A stretch of DNA of 64,000 nt from Rhodanobacteraceae bacterium (GCA_024234055.1 JACKOW010000001.1:186001-250000), one strand, 5' to 3'; positions 1-9,279 are shown, numbered from the stretch's first letter. Notes: generated from the sequence alone by a model not told the origin. Numbers and translations: made by a program.

Positions 1-1200
1 CGCGCCATGGCCGAAAAGCCCGATCCCGACCCGCGTGCCAACATCCGCATGTACGGGCAGGTCTACCTGCCTTATCTGCCGCAGTTCTACCTGGGTTTGT
101 CGGCCTTCTCGCGCAAGGATTGTGTCAAGGCCACCGAATGGCTCAGCGATCCTCGCATCGTCGCTGCTGCCCGCGGTCTGCGCGAGGAGAATCGTCGCCT
201 GATGATGCTGCGGACTTGCGCCACGCGCCTGGCCGAAGCCGCACCAGCCAGACCGGCACCGACGCCAACGCCGACGCCGACGCAAGCGTCCCCATCGGCA
301 AGCACGCCAGCGGCACCCACACCCTCGCAGCCCACCCGGCCGGCCGCGGTCAGCGGCAGCGCTGCCTTCGACAGCAGTCGGGCCCAGGCGCTGGAATCGC
401 GGCTGGCCAGGATCACTGACAAGCTCAAGGTGACGGCGCGCGCTGTGTCCGACACCGCGTTGGCCACCGCACGGGTAAGCTGGCAGCGCCGCAGCGACGC
501 ACTCGAAGACGAGTTGAGTCAGGCGGGTGCCCGCGCTCGCAGTATTCGTCAGGCGCGCGACAACGGTGCTCTCGGCGGACTTGAGCGGGATCTTGCCGCG
601 CTGGATGCGCGGGTCGACAAGTTTGCGGCGGACCTCGGCGATGCGGTCAATCGAGGTCGCGGTGTGGCCCTGGCCGATGCCCGCTCGCAACTGCAACGCG
701 GGGTAGACGCCGGCGCCCGGGCACTGAGTGCCAACGCCGACGGCGACACCCCTGCAGCGCAGGCGCTGCGCAAGGCGCTCGATCAGGGACGGTCGCTGCT
801 GTCCAGCGGCGACGCCGCTCGCATTCAGACGGCCAGTGCCGCGCTGGAATCGGCGCTCCGACAGATGGAGACCAGCCAGGCGCGCCGCGCGCTGGCCGGG
901 CAGGTGCGCTCGCGTCTGCAGCCATTGGCCGCCGCCTGGTTGCAGGGCGATTTCGCCAAGGTGGCCAGCTGGAGCAACGAATCGGAACTGGCTTCGGTGC
1001 CGGCTGCGCACGCCGAAGCCCTGTTGATGCGCGCCGCTGCCCGCTACGAGCTGTATGTGCTGGGGGGCGAGCGGGACATGGCCCTGTTCGAGCAGGTGCG
1101 CGTCGATCTGCGTGCGGCCAGACGGATTTCCGACCAGTTGCAGCCGTCGAAAAATGCCTACTCGCCGCGCTTTCGGGCCTTGTTTGCTAGCACGCGCTGA
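1..1200 (+). CDS. Hypothetical protein with TPR-like ends and a central coiled coil (5' end possibly outside window)
   Basis: The reading frame is open to the first base of the window, so the gene may begin upstream; the first ATG inside is at 7 (397 aa from there). The N-terminus (YLPQFYLGLSAFSRKDC, then A-x-x-W) resembles a TPR-type helix pair. Residues about 75-115 are a Pro/Ala/Thr-rich linker. Residues about 120-300 are Ala/Arg/Glu/Asp-rich and strongly helical, probably coiled coil. The C-terminus (LYVLGGERDMALFEQVR, then RAARR and SPRFRALF) recalls the final helices of TPR proteins that sit beside bacterial signalling kinases. I see no signal peptide in the visible part and no catalytic motif. 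The function is not recognised. A perfect 14-bp palindrome at 1276-1289 lies between this gene and the next. Confidence 0.6.
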   Translation, partial: RAMAEKPDPDPRANIRMYGQVYLPYLPQFYLGLSAFSRKDCVKATEWLSDPRIVAAARGLREENRRLMMLRTCATRLAEAAPARPAPTPTPTPTQASPSASTPAAPTPSQPTRPAAVSGSAAFDSSRAQALESRLARITDKLKVTARAVSDTALATARVSWQRRSDALEDELSQAGARARSIRQARDNGALGGLERDLAALDARVDKFAADLGDAVNRGRGVALADARSQLQRGVDAGARALSANADGDTPAAQALRKALDQGRSLLSSGDAARIQTASAALESALRQMETSQARRALAGQVRSRLQPLAAAWLQGDFAKVASWSNESELASVPAAHAEALLMRAAARYELYVLGGERDMALFEQVRVDLRAARRISDQLQPSKNAYSPRFRALFASTR

Positions 1201-1327
1201 ATGGTGAACAGGGTGAACTGCGACTTCACACTACGAAAACAACGGTAATCGGGCTAAAATCGGCCAGATCGCGGTAGCGAAGCTTCGCTGCTGCAGACCT
1301 TTTGGCTGATTGGGAAGACAACAACTC

Positions 1328-2944
1328 ATGCAGTTTCGTTCGGCATTGGCGATTGCAACTGGGCTCGTGGTGTTGGCGGCAGCGCCCGCGCACGCGGCGG
1401 AAAAGGCCGAACGCGCGGTCAAGGCCGGGTCCACCGGGCTGGCGATCAACAACTCCGGGCGGATCGACCTGGTCACGGCGGTGAACATCGACTTCCTCAA
1501 TCGCAGCGTGGCCAATGGTCGACGGGTCATCAATCTGCGAGTGGCCCAGCCCTTGTTGTGCGCGGACTTCGCCACAGCGCCGGGCGGTGCGGTCAATCCC
1601 GTGGCCCTGGAGTATCGCGATCCGAACAACGAAAGCTCAGGCCTGATCTTCGGCGGTATCAGCAATTTCGACTATTTCACCAATGGCGCATCGCCTTCCC
1701 TGTTCAAGGTGAGTTCGGATGGCCAGCTGGCCTGCTGCGTGATGCAGCCGGCATCCAATGCCTCCTGTTTCCAGGGCAGTAACGGTGGACCGACGATCAA
1801 TTCCCTGTTCGCCGACGGCTTCGAGAGCCTGCTTGCCAAGGCGGCCAAAGGCACGCCCGGCGCGGATCTGACGGTGCAGATCAGCGGTCCGTTGACCGTG
1901 GCACCGGGCGCCAACTTCAATTACACGATCACGGTCGCCAACACCGGCAGTGTGACCATCAGCAATGCCCGCGTGCGCGACTGGTTCCCGAAATCGAGTG
2001 GCGGCTTCCCGGCGCCCCTGGGCGCAGGTAGCTGGACTTGCACCGGCTCTGCCGGCGCCAGCTGTGGCGTGGGCAGCGGTACCGGCAACATCGCGTTGAA
2101 CGCGGTGTCGCTGGATCCAGGTTCGAACGTCAATTTCAGCGTGTCGCGGCCGATGTCGGGCTCGGCACCGGACAGCACCTCGTTCTCGGTCAGCGCGGCC
2201 GCCTTTTCGCCGCCGGCCGTAGGTGAGCTGGGGCTGAGCAACAACCAGCGTGCGCTTACCGCCACGGTGCAGACCAGCGCGCCGCCAGTCATCAACTCGG
2301 TGCAGTTGCCGGCCGGCTTGCTGCTGGAAGATCAGACCATCGCCGGTATTCAGATCAATGCCAGCGACGCGGACAGCGTGCTGACGCCCGCCAGCTTCAG
2401 CTGCAGTGTCGGCGGCAGCCTGCTGAACACCGGTTCTTGCGTGTTCACCGGCACCGAACCGAACTTTCAGTTGAGCATCAGCCCGCAGGCCAACGCCAAT
2501 GGCGCCGGCAGCTTCACGATCGGGCTGACCGACACCTTCACGCCGGTGACTCAGGCGGTGCCGGTGACGATCACTGCGGTCAACGATGCGCCAGAGTTCA
2601 CGCTGGGCGCGAACATCTCGGTGCCCAATGGCACCACTGGCACCCAGATCGTCAGCGATTTCGTGACGGCGATCCGCAAGGGACCGGTGTCGGCCGGCGA
2701 CGAGGCCAGTCAGACCTTCGTCGAGCGCGTGGTGTCGGTGGATTCGGGCGGAGCCATCTTCTCGTCGACGCCCGATATCAGCTACGGTGGTTCTACGGAA
2801 TCGGGAACACTGGCTTTCGGCCTGAACGGCAGCGCAGGCACGGCCGTGGTGCGCGTGCGCATGCAGGACAACGGCGGCACGGCCAACGGCGGTGTCGACG
2901 CCACCGAGAAGACCTTCACGGTCACGGTGCAGCCGCCCAACTAA
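1328..2944 (+). CDS. Secreted DUF11/Ig-like repeat protein with an internal GFE motif
   Basis: I chose the ATG at 1328 rather than the in-frame ATG at 1310 because it gives a clean signal peptide (MQFRSALAIATGLVVLAAAP, cleavage after AHA) with a GGAAGA purine run upstream. The mature protein (538 aa precursor) has an N-terminal domain to about residue 155 with several Cys. At residues 160-166 comes LFADGFE, the motif that ends other secreted proteins of this window. A DUF11-like beta-sandwich follows (about 180-310, ADLTVQISGPLTVAPGANF), then an Ig/cadherin-like stretch ending TFTVTVQPPN. It is probably exported and adhesive or surface-associated; no enzymatic motif is visible. The order suggests that DUF11 and Ig domains were added after an ancestral C-terminus. 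Confidence 0.8.
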   Translation: MQFRSALAIATGLVVLAAAPAHAAEKAERAVKAGSTGLAINNSGRIDLVTAVNIDFLNRSVANGRRVINLRVAQPLLCADFATAPGGAVNPVALEYRDPNNESSGLIFGGISNFDYFTNGASPSLFKVSSDGQLACCVMQPASNASCFQGSNGGPTINSLFADGFESLLAKAAKGTPGADLTVQISGPLTVAPGANFNYTITVANTGSVTISNARVRDWFPKSSGGFPAPLGAGSWTCTGSAGASCGVGSGTGNIALNAVSLDPGSNVNFSVSRPMSGSAPDSTSFSVSAAAFSPPAVGELGLSNNQRALTATVQTSAPPVINSVQLPAGLLLEDQTIAGIQINASDADSVLTPASFSCSVGGSLLNTGSCVFTGTEPNFQLSISPQANANGAGSFTIGLTDTFTPVTQAVPVTITAVNDAPEFTLGANISVPNGTTGTQIVSDFVTAIRKGPVSAGDEASQTFVERVVSVDSGGAIFSSTPDISYGGSTESGTLAFGLNGSAGTAVVRVRMQDNGGTANGGVDATEKTFTVTVQPPN

Positions 2945-2956
2945 GCGCGCTGGTAC

Positions 2957-2986
2957 CCGACAGGCGCGGGTTGCTGCGCCTGTCGG
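2957..2986 (+). terminator. Perfect 11-bp hairpin after the DUF11 gene
   Basis: CCGACAGGCGC (2957-2967) and GCGCCTGTCGG (2976-2986) are perfect inverted repeats with an 8-nt loop, 12 nt after the stop codon. No T-tract follows, so it may be a weak terminator or an mRNA-stabilising hairpin. Confidence 0.5.
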
Positions 2987-3085
2987 ATTCGAGCCTCCGC
3001 AGTGCCCAGTGGCTGCGGTTTGTCCGCAAGGTGCCTCGCGTCTGCCAGCGCCGTGACATCGATCACTGGGTCATAATCGTTGTGC

Positions 3086-5248
3086 ATGAAGACCCGCGAA
3101 CAGGCTCCCCCGCGCACCCTGCCCGAGTGGCTGCTCAGGCATCCGACGCTGGGCGAAGCACTGGGCCCGGGTTTTGAGATCATCCATGACCAGCTCACCG
3201 CGATGGAATCGGGTGCTGAACTCGAGTTCGAAGTGGCGCGAACGCTGGATGTGCTGCAGGACCTCGGCGTAGACAGCGATACCCTGCTGGCGGCTGCCTG
3301 GTTCCCCTTGCTGTTGCATCAGCCCGCGGCCCTGTCGCAGGCACTGGCGCGCCATGGCGCCGCCTTCGAGCCCTTGCTGCTGGGTCAGCTGGAAGCCGAG
3401 AAGATCTGGCCGCTGCACGAGCACAAGGCGGCGAATGCCAGTGCCGAGGGGCTGCGTCGATTGCTGCTGGCGCTGATTCGCGACCTGCGCGTGGTCTTCA
3501 TCCTGCTGGCGCGGCAGCTGGTGCGGCTGCGCGCTGCCAGTCGCGGTGATGCCGAGGAGCGCCGCCGGCTGGCCCAGTTGACCGCCGATATCCACGGACC
3601 GTTGGCCAATCGTCTCGGCATCTGGCAGGTCAAATGGGAACTGGAAGACCTGGTCTTCCGCTATCTGCAGCCCGATACCTACAAGCGCATTGCCAGCCTG
3701 CTGGATGAACGCCGCGAGGATCGCGAGCGCTACATCAATCTGGTTCTGCGCGAACTGCGGCAGTCGTTGAGCGCGGCCGGCCTGCAGGCCGATGTCGCCG
3801 GCAGGCCCAAGCACATCTACAGCATCTGGAAGAAGATGCAGCGCAAGGAGGTGGACTTCTCCGAGCTCTACGACGTACGAGCCGTGCGCGTGCTGGTTCC
3901 AGACGTGCCCACCTGCTACGCCGCGCTCGGCGTGGTCCATGCCCGCTGGACGCCCATTCCGAAGGAGTTTGACGATTACATCGCCAAACCCAAGGGCAAT
4001 GACTATCGCTCGCTGCACACGGCAGTGATCGGCCCGGAAGGCAAGGCGCTGGAAGTCCAGATCCGTACCCACGAGATGCACCAGCACGCCGAACTCGGCG
4101 TGGCCGCGCATTGGCGTTACAAGGAAGGCGGCGGCGCTGGCGCCGATTTCGAGCGCAAGATCCAGTGGATGCGGCAGCTGCTGGAAAGCCGCGACGAGGG
4201 CCAGGACGATGCCGCGCTGATCGCCGGCTTTTCCACCGAACTGCTCGAAGATCGCGTCTACCTGCTGACCCCCCGCGGTGCGGTCATCGATCTGCCGCGC
4301 GGCGCGACGGTGCTGGATTTCGCCTACACCGTGCACACCGAAGTCGGACACCGCTGTCGCGGTGCCAAGGTCAACGGCCGCATCGTGCCCCTGACCTTCA
4401 CGCCGCGCACCGGCGACAGGGTGGAGATCCTGACCGCCAAGGAAGGCCAGCCCAAGCGCGACTGGTTGTTGCCACAACTGGGTTACCTGGCCAGCACCCG
4501 ATCGCGCCACAAGGTGCGGGCCTGGTTCCACAAGCTGGACCGCGAGCAGAATGTGCGCGATGGCCGCGACATCCTCGAGCGCGAGTTGAAGCGTCTGGCG
4601 CTCACGCCGGGCAAACTGGAGCCGCTTCTGCCTAAGTTCCACGTCGAATCGCTGGACGAGCTGTACGTGGCCGTGGCCCTGGGCGATCTGTCGCCAGCCC
4701 AGGTGGCGCGCGTAGTCCACGAGGCTGATGCGCCCAAGGCCGATCCGGCCCAGATCCTGACCCAGCGCCTGGGCTCACAGATCGGCCCACGCCGCGACAA
4801 GGACGCCATCGTCATCGAAGGTGTCGGCAATCTGATGGTGACCATGGCCGGCTGCTGCAATCCGCTGCCCGGTGATGCCGTGGTCGGCTTCATCACCAAG
4901 GGCCGCGGTGTCAGCGTCCATCGCGCCGACTGCAAGAGCCTGCTGAATCTCTCCGGGCGCTCCCCCGAGCGCGTCATCGACGTGCAATGGGGTGGCAAAC
5001 GCGACGATCGCTACGCCGTGAAGGTGCGGGTGTCGGCCTTCAACCGCACCGGCCTGATCCGCGATGTCGGTGCCGTGCTCGCTGCCGAGCAGATCAACAT
5101 CGGCGCCATGGACAGCAAGGACGACCCCGGCAGCGGCTACGCCACCCTGCATCTCACCCTGAAAGTGGCCGATTTCGGCCAGCTGGCCAATGTACTGACC
5201 AAGCTGCGCTCGCTCAGCAATGTCACCGAGGCCGAGCGGGTGGGGTAG
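3086..5248 (+). CDS. relA: RelA: GTP/GDP pyrophosphokinase ((p)ppGpp synthetase I)
   Basis: RelA makes (p)ppGpp from ATP and GTP/GDP on ribosomes carrying uncharged tRNA. At 720 aa it has the full length of the family. The order is a degenerate N-terminal hydrolase region (AAAWFPLLLHQ in place of an HD...HDxxED site), the synthetase domain (LANRLGIWQVKWELEDLVFR; EFDDYIAKPKGNDYRSLHT; VQIRTHEMHQHAELGVAAHW), TGS (VYLLTPRGAVIDLPRGATV), a CC/zinc-finger region (MAGCCNPLPGDAVVGF) and a C-terminal ACT domain. Residues 294-297 are EFDD, the ExDD signature of monofunctional RelA; bifunctional Rel/SpoT has RxKD. The start is the ATG at 3086. The gene stands alone, followed by an 8-bp repeat array. Confidence in the family is very high; loss of hydrolase activity is inferred from the missing HD residues. 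Confidence 0.97.
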   Translation: MKTREQAPPRTLPEWLLRHPTLGEALGPGFEIIHDQLTAMESGAELEFEVARTLDVLQDLGVDSDTLLAAAWFPLLLHQPAALSQALARHGAAFEPLLLGQLEAEKIWPLHEHKAANASAEGLRRLLLALIRDLRVVFILLARQLVRLRAASRGDAEERRRLAQLTADIHGPLANRLGIWQVKWELEDLVFRYLQPDTYKRIASLLDERREDRERYINLVLRELRQSLSAAGLQADVAGRPKHIYSIWKKMQRKEVDFSELYDVRAVRVLVPDVPTCYAALGVVHARWTPIPKEFDDYIAKPKGNDYRSLHTAVIGPEGKALEVQIRTHEMHQHAELGVAAHWRYKEGGGAGADFERKIQWMRQLLESRDEGQDDAALIAGFSTELLEDRVYLLTPRGAVIDLPRGATVLDFAYTVHTEVGHRCRGAKVNGRIVPLTFTPRTGDRVEILTAKEGQPKRDWLLPQLGYLASTRSRHKVRAWFHKLDREQNVRDGRDILERELKRLALTPGKLEPLLPKFHVESLDELYVAVALGDLSPAQVARVVHEADAPKADPAQILTQRLGSQIGPRRDKDAIVIEGVGNLMVTMAGCCNPLPGDAVVGFITKGRGVSVHRADCKSLLNLSGRSPERVIDVQWGGKRDDRYAVKVRVSAFNRTGLIRDVGAVLAAEQINIGAMDSKDDPGSGYATLHLTLKVADFGQLANVLTKLRSLSNVTEAERVG

Positions 5249-5270
5249 GGCCTGGACTCGGCGAGTCTAT

Positions 5271-5346
5271 CGGAAGTCATTGATTTGAGGGCGCGAGGGC
5301 GGGAGGGCACGAGGGCGCGAGGGCGCGAGGGCACGCGAGATCAAGA
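5271..5346 (+). repeat. 8-bp tandem array (GGGCRSGA)n with conserved flanks
   Basis: About seven copies of an 8-bp unit (GGGCGCGA/GGGCACGA/GGGCGGGA) lie just after relA. The left flank (CGGAAGTCATTGATTTGAG) and the right flank (ACGCGAGATCAAGA) recur, in reverse, around the array at 12354-12414, so this is a dispersed element and not just local low complexity. Confidence 0.75.
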
Positions 5347-5402
5347 CCTCGCGGTGATGCTGCTCTTGCGCGCCCTCGTGACAGCTGCTCCTCGCGCCCG
5401 CT

Positions 5403-5427
5403 GTGGGAGCGGACTCTGTCCGCGACT
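5403..5427 (+). repeat. REP-like hairpin (GTGGGAGCGGACTCTGTCCGCGAC)
   Basis: The short imperfect inverted repeat GTGGGAGCGGA-CTCTG-TCCGCGAC belongs to the GTRGGAGCG...CGCGAC family found at least eight more times in this window. It is one base out from a regular hairpin and lies between relA and the convergent minus-strand gene. Confidence 0.6.
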
Positions 5428-5477
5428 CGGCTGGCGACGAGCCGGTGCCATGAGCCCGTTTCCCGGTTGCCGCGATC

Positions 5478-7073
5478 TCATGGACGCAGCAGCTGCTGGC
5501 CGCACAACAAATAGGTGTCACTGGCGAGATCCAGGCAATAGCGTTCGGCGATCTGGTAAGGGCCAGACGTGGTTGCCCCATCCACCGCCAATTCGCGCTC
5601 GTCGGCCTCACTCAGCACTTCCTGGCGCCGGATCACCGCTACCGACTGGGCGTCGTCGGCCATCTCGATCGAGACATAGCCCCAGCCCGCGCACAGATCC
5701 GGCCCGTAGCCGTCCAGGCTCAGGGCCCTGCGCAGATAGCCCTCCTGATCATTGGCGATCCACGCGCTGAAACTGACCCGTTCGCAGGCGCCGTTCTGAC
5801 CCTCGCCGCTTGATGGTGCATCCAGTCGATACGGTTGCACCAGGAGCCAGCGGTGCGGATCCAGCTGTCGCGGCGCGCTCAGCTGGTCGGCAAGCGGTCC
5901 ACCGAGAACAGTGGTGTAGGCGGGCTCGTCGAGTTCGCCGGACGATTCGAAATCGGCGTCAGGGGCGCTGGAATCGGGACCCCCAGACAGGTCAAGCTGG
6001 GTCGCAGCGATCGACTGTTCACGCAGCTGATAGACCATGTCCGGTCCACAGATCCATTGATCTTCCGCCAGGGCCAGCGAGCTGTACTCCTCCCAGACCA
6101 GTTCCGGACTCAGCCGATTCGGGTCGGGTCGGTCCAGGTAGCCGCCGCCGGGCAATGCCAGATGGAATCGTCGAGCAACCACGCGCAGCCCCAGTTCCAG
6201 CGGCGGGATTCGATGCAGAGATGGATATTCCCACTGGTCGCGTGCAGGCAGGTCGCAGCGACTGAGCTGCATGCGCAACGGCTGTGGCAGCGACAGCGTG
6301 GCCGTTTCTCCGGGGGGCAGTGGTTGCCCGCCCGGGCCGAGGATTTCCGGCAGGCAGCGGTTCTCATCGGGCTCGCAGACCGACACCTGAAGATGCACGG
6401 TCTGCAGCGTCAGCTCGTGCAGCGCCGGCAATGACTCCCAGGGAATCAGCCAGACGAAATGCTGGCCATGGTCATTGTCCAGGCGAGTCAGACCCGGCGG
6501 CAACTCGGCCGCCAGTTCCTGCATGCCCTGATCCAGCGCCAGCTGCGAGAAAGCAGCGGTCGAGTCCTGGCTGGCGCCGTCGGCCGACACCCGGTAGCTG
6601 CGCTGCAGCAGCGCCAACAGCTGCTGGCGATGCCGCTCCTGGGCAGCAAACCATTCCGGGCAGTAGGCCAGAGCGTCGGCATCGAGACCGAGTTCGGTGC
6701 AATCCCGTGCGTTGCGCAAGGGATGCTCTGCGCGCTGCCAGCCGATCGGGGGCAGCTGGACCTCGGCCATCGTCGCCAGTTTCAGCCTCCAGACCCAATT
6801 CCCCGGTGTCGTCTGTGCCGATGATCCGATGCTTCCCAGCAGGATCAGGCCGTCCGATCGCTCAAAGATCTGGAGCTGTGCCGGCGCGCCGTCCGGCCGG
6901 GGTTGTTGTGCCTGCACCCGCAGCAGCGTTTGCAGGCTGTCGCTGTCGGCCAACCATTCGATCTTGCGTTCCTCACCTGCGCCCAACAAGACCTCGGGCG
7001 GGTCGTTTTCCCACTGGGCGTTGCCAATGCCGACCACGGCGAAACCCAGAAGCAAGGCAAACAGGCGCTGCAT
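5478..7073 (-). CDS. Secreted hypothetical protein
   Basis: The frame continues upstream, but the ATG at 7073 is the likely start. It follows an AGGAT element (CCAGGATCTCGC-ATG) and opens a signal peptide (MQRLFALLLGFAVVGIGNAQ). The precursor is 531 aa. The mature chain is acidic, rich in Leu, Pro, Gln and paired Cys (CTELGLDADALAYCP; CEPDENRCLPEI; CDLPARDQWEYP; near the end CLDLASDTYLLCG), which suggests disulfides and a periplasmic or secreted location. No enzyme motif or known repeat is visible and I do not recognise the family. It is divergent from the M14 peptidase gene across about 200 bp, so the two could share a control region. Confidence 0.7.
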   Translation of the reverse strand: MQRLFALLLGFAVVGIGNAQWENDPPEVLLGAGEERKIEWLADSDSLQTLLRVQAQQPRPDGAPAQLQIFERSDGLILLGSIGSSAQTTPGNWVWRLKLATMAEVQLPPIGWQRAEHPLRNARDCTELGLDADALAYCPEWFAAQERHRQQLLALLQRSYRVSADGASQDSTAAFSQLALDQGMQELAAELPPGLTRLDNDHGQHFVWLIPWESLPALHELTLQTVHLQVSVCEPDENRCLPEILGPGGQPLPPGETATLSLPQPLRMQLSRCDLPARDQWEYPSLHRIPPLELGLRVVARRFHLALPGGGYLDRPDPNRLSPELVWEEYSSLALAEDQWICGPDMVYQLREQSIAATQLDLSGGPDSSAPDADFESSGELDEPAYTTVLGGPLADQLSAPRQLDPHRWLLVQPYRLDAPSSGEGQNGACERVSFSAWIANDQEGYLRRALSLDGYGPDLCAGWGYVSIEMADDAQSVAVIRRQEVLSEADERELAVDGATTSGPYQIAERYCLDLASDTYLLCGQQLLRP

Positions 7074-7271
7074 GCGAGATCCTGGGTGATGGGCTATTGA
7101 GGCGCCAGTCTGCGTCAGGAATCGCCCTGTGCGATCACGACAAAGCGGACCCTTTCGAGGCAAATCCGGGGTGCGAGTCAGATAAGGCAGCCGCAGAACT
7201 GCCAACTGCAAACCGCCAAGCGCTGGCCCGGTTCGTTATGATCCGCGCTCCACTGTAGGGGCTGTCCTACG

Positions 7272-8993
7272 ATGCGCGTCCGTGTCCTGATCTTGCTGCT
7301 GGCCTTGCTGATCGGCAATACCGCCACAGCAGCCAAGGTGGGCCCCTCGCCGTGGCCGCAGACCCGTGAACTTCCGGCAGGCGAAGGCCCTTGGGTGGTG
7401 CGTGCCCGCTTCACGTCCGATCAGTCGCTGACTCGATTGCTGGAGCGGGCGGCGCCGTGGCGGGTGGATCGTGATGCCGGGCAGCTGATCATCGAGGTCA
7501 ACTCTCGCGCCGAATATCAACAACTGCTGGACGAGGGCTTTGCAGTTGCCGTCGATCCAGAGCTGACTGCCGAGGCCTTCGGTCCGGTGCCGGAAACGCC
7601 GGACCAGACCGAGAGCATCTCGGGCTATCCCTGTTACCGTACGGTCGAAGAAAGTCTGGCCAGTGCCCAGGCTTTGGTGGCGCAACACGGCGCCATCGCC
7701 GAGCTGGTCGACATCGGCGACAGCTGGAAGAAGCAGCAGAACGCCGCGCAGGGCTACGATCTGTGGGTGCTGCGGCTGACCAATCGATCCATCCCCGGCA
7801 TCAAGCCCGTGCACTATCTGCAGGGCGGTTTGCACGCCCGCGAGTACGTGACCTCCGAGACCGTTTTGCGCTATGGCGAATGGTTGGCGGCGCAGTACGA
7901 TGTCAATCCGGATGTGACCTGGATACTGGACCACCAGGAGGTGCATATCCTGTTCCATGCCAATCCGGATGGGCGCAAGGTGGCCGAAGTCTCCAGCACG
8001 CGCTCGCAGCGCAAGAATCGCGACGAAAACTACTGCTCGACCGGAAGTACTACGGTGGGCGTGGACAACAACCGAAATTTCCCCTTCGACTGGGGTGGTC
8101 CGGGCAGCTCTGGGACGGCATGCAATGAGACCTTCAGAGGTCCCGCAGCCGCTTCGGAGCCAGAGTCGCAGGCCATCATTGCCTACCTGCAGCAGATCTT
8201 TCCCGATCAACGCAACGAAGGGCCGGGCGTCGATCTGGTGACCCCGGTGTCGCTCGATGCCACCGGCATCTACATGGATGTGCACAGCAACGCCGGCACT
8301 ACCTGGTGGCCCTGGGGCAATGTCAACGGCGTGTTTGCGCCGAATCGTTTCGAGCTGCAGACACTGGGCCGCAAGATCGCCTATTACAACGGGCTGACGC
8401 CGGAACAGTCGAATGCGGGCGGCGCCATCGGCGGCGCCACGGATGACTTCACCTATGGCACGTTGGGTGTGGCTGCATTCACCATCGAAATGGACGGGAG
8501 CAGTTTCTGGCCGAGCTGCACCAGCTACGAAAACACCCTGGTACAACCCACGCTGGATGGATTCTTCATGGCCTCCAAGCTGGCGCGCGCGCCCTATCGC
8601 TGGGCTGCCGGCCCGGAGATCGTCAATGTGCTGGCCGCGCCGGCCCAGATCAGTCTGGGCGGCACGGTGACCATCACTGCGCGCGCCGAAGACGCCCGAT
8701 TCAACAACACCGTCGGCACCGAGCCCTCGCAGACGGTGACCAGTGTGGCCATCTACGCCATGCCACCGTGGCAGGCGGGCGCCACGGCGCTGGCCCAGTT
8801 CCAGCCGAGCGACGGCGCCTTCAACAGCACTACCGAGAACATCACCGTTGACCTGCCCGCCAGCAGCCTGAGTGCCGGCCGTCAGCTGCTGTATCTGCGT
8901 GCCACCGATGCCCTCGGCAACGCAGGCCCGGTGGCTGCGGTCTTCGTGACCGTCGGCCAGTCCGATCCCCTGTTCCAGAACGGTTTCGAGTAG
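7272..8993 (+). CDS. Secreted M14-family zinc carboxypeptidase with C-terminal GFE tail
   Basis: A signal peptide (MRVRVLILLLALLIGNTATA) is followed by a propeptide-like segment and an M14 carboxypeptidase domain (about 115-450). Zinc ligands are His188 and Glu191 in GGLHAREYVTSE and His338 in MDVHSNAGTTWW. The substrate-binding segment GVDNNRNFPFDWG is present, and Glu406 in FTIEMDGSSFW is the catalytic Glu. The enzyme should remove C-terminal residues from peptides outside the cytoplasm. A C-terminal beta-sandwich (about 455-562, VNVLAAPAQISLGGTVTITA) follows. The protein ends SDPLFQNGFE, the same tail as two other secreted proteins here, which may be a sorting or export signal (inference). 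Length is 573 aa. Confidence 0.93.
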   Translation: MRVRVLILLLALLIGNTATAAKVGPSPWPQTRELPAGEGPWVVRARFTSDQSLTRLLERAAPWRVDRDAGQLIIEVNSRAEYQQLLDEGFAVAVDPELTAEAFGPVPETPDQTESISGYPCYRTVEESLASAQALVAQHGAIAELVDIGDSWKKQQNAAQGYDLWVLRLTNRSIPGIKPVHYLQGGLHAREYVTSETVLRYGEWLAAQYDVNPDVTWILDHQEVHILFHANPDGRKVAEVSSTRSQRKNRDENYCSTGSTTVGVDNNRNFPFDWGGPGSSGTACNETFRGPAAASEPESQAIIAYLQQIFPDQRNEGPGVDLVTPVSLDATGIYMDVHSNAGTTWWPWGNVNGVFAPNRFELQTLGRKIAYYNGLTPEQSNAGGAIGGATDDFTYGTLGVAAFTIEMDGSSFWPSCTSYENTLVQPTLDGFFMASKLARAPYRWAAGPEIVNVLAAPAQISLGGTVTITARAEDARFNNTVGTEPSQTVTSVAIYAMPPWQAGATALAQFQPSDGAFNSTTENITVDLPASSLSAGRQLLYLRATDALGNAGPVAAVFVTVGQSDPLFQNGFE

Positions 8994-9040
8994 CTGGCGC
9001 CGAAGTCGGTTGCCGGCGGTTGCTCGGTAGCCCCTGTGAA

Positions 9041-9091
9041 AGTCCCGGTCGCCACTGGCGGTGCACCTACTCGCGCATCAAGCAGGCGGCG
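9041..9091 (+). repeat. ~50-bp dispersed intergenic element, copy 1
   Basis: The stretch beginning AGTCCCGGTCGCCACTGGCG and ending CGCGCATCAAGCAGGCGGCG is found again, inverted, at 55241-55290 with only a few differences, and in a more divergent direct copy at 12271-12314. It lies in the 286-bp gap between the M14 and QEGLA genes, where nothing else is seen. Confidence 0.7.
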
Positions 9092-9279
9092 GGGGCTGGG
9101 GTCCCACTGCGCGGCACGGTCAGATCACCTGTCGTGATTGAACCCCTATCCCTTGCCCCTGATTTTCTGGTTCGAACCCTGCGCCGACATTGGGAAATTT
9201 GGCGAAGCAAGGGACTGCGACAGGGCGAGGGCCGTGATTTGCGCGATGATGGCAGCTCTGACCGGCGCCTTGAGGATTC

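Noticed and set aside
3086..3600. Active (p)ppGpp hydrolase domain in RelA
   Set aside because: The HD and HDxxED residues are missing in the N-terminal region, and the synthetase has the ExDD signature of monofunctional RelA.
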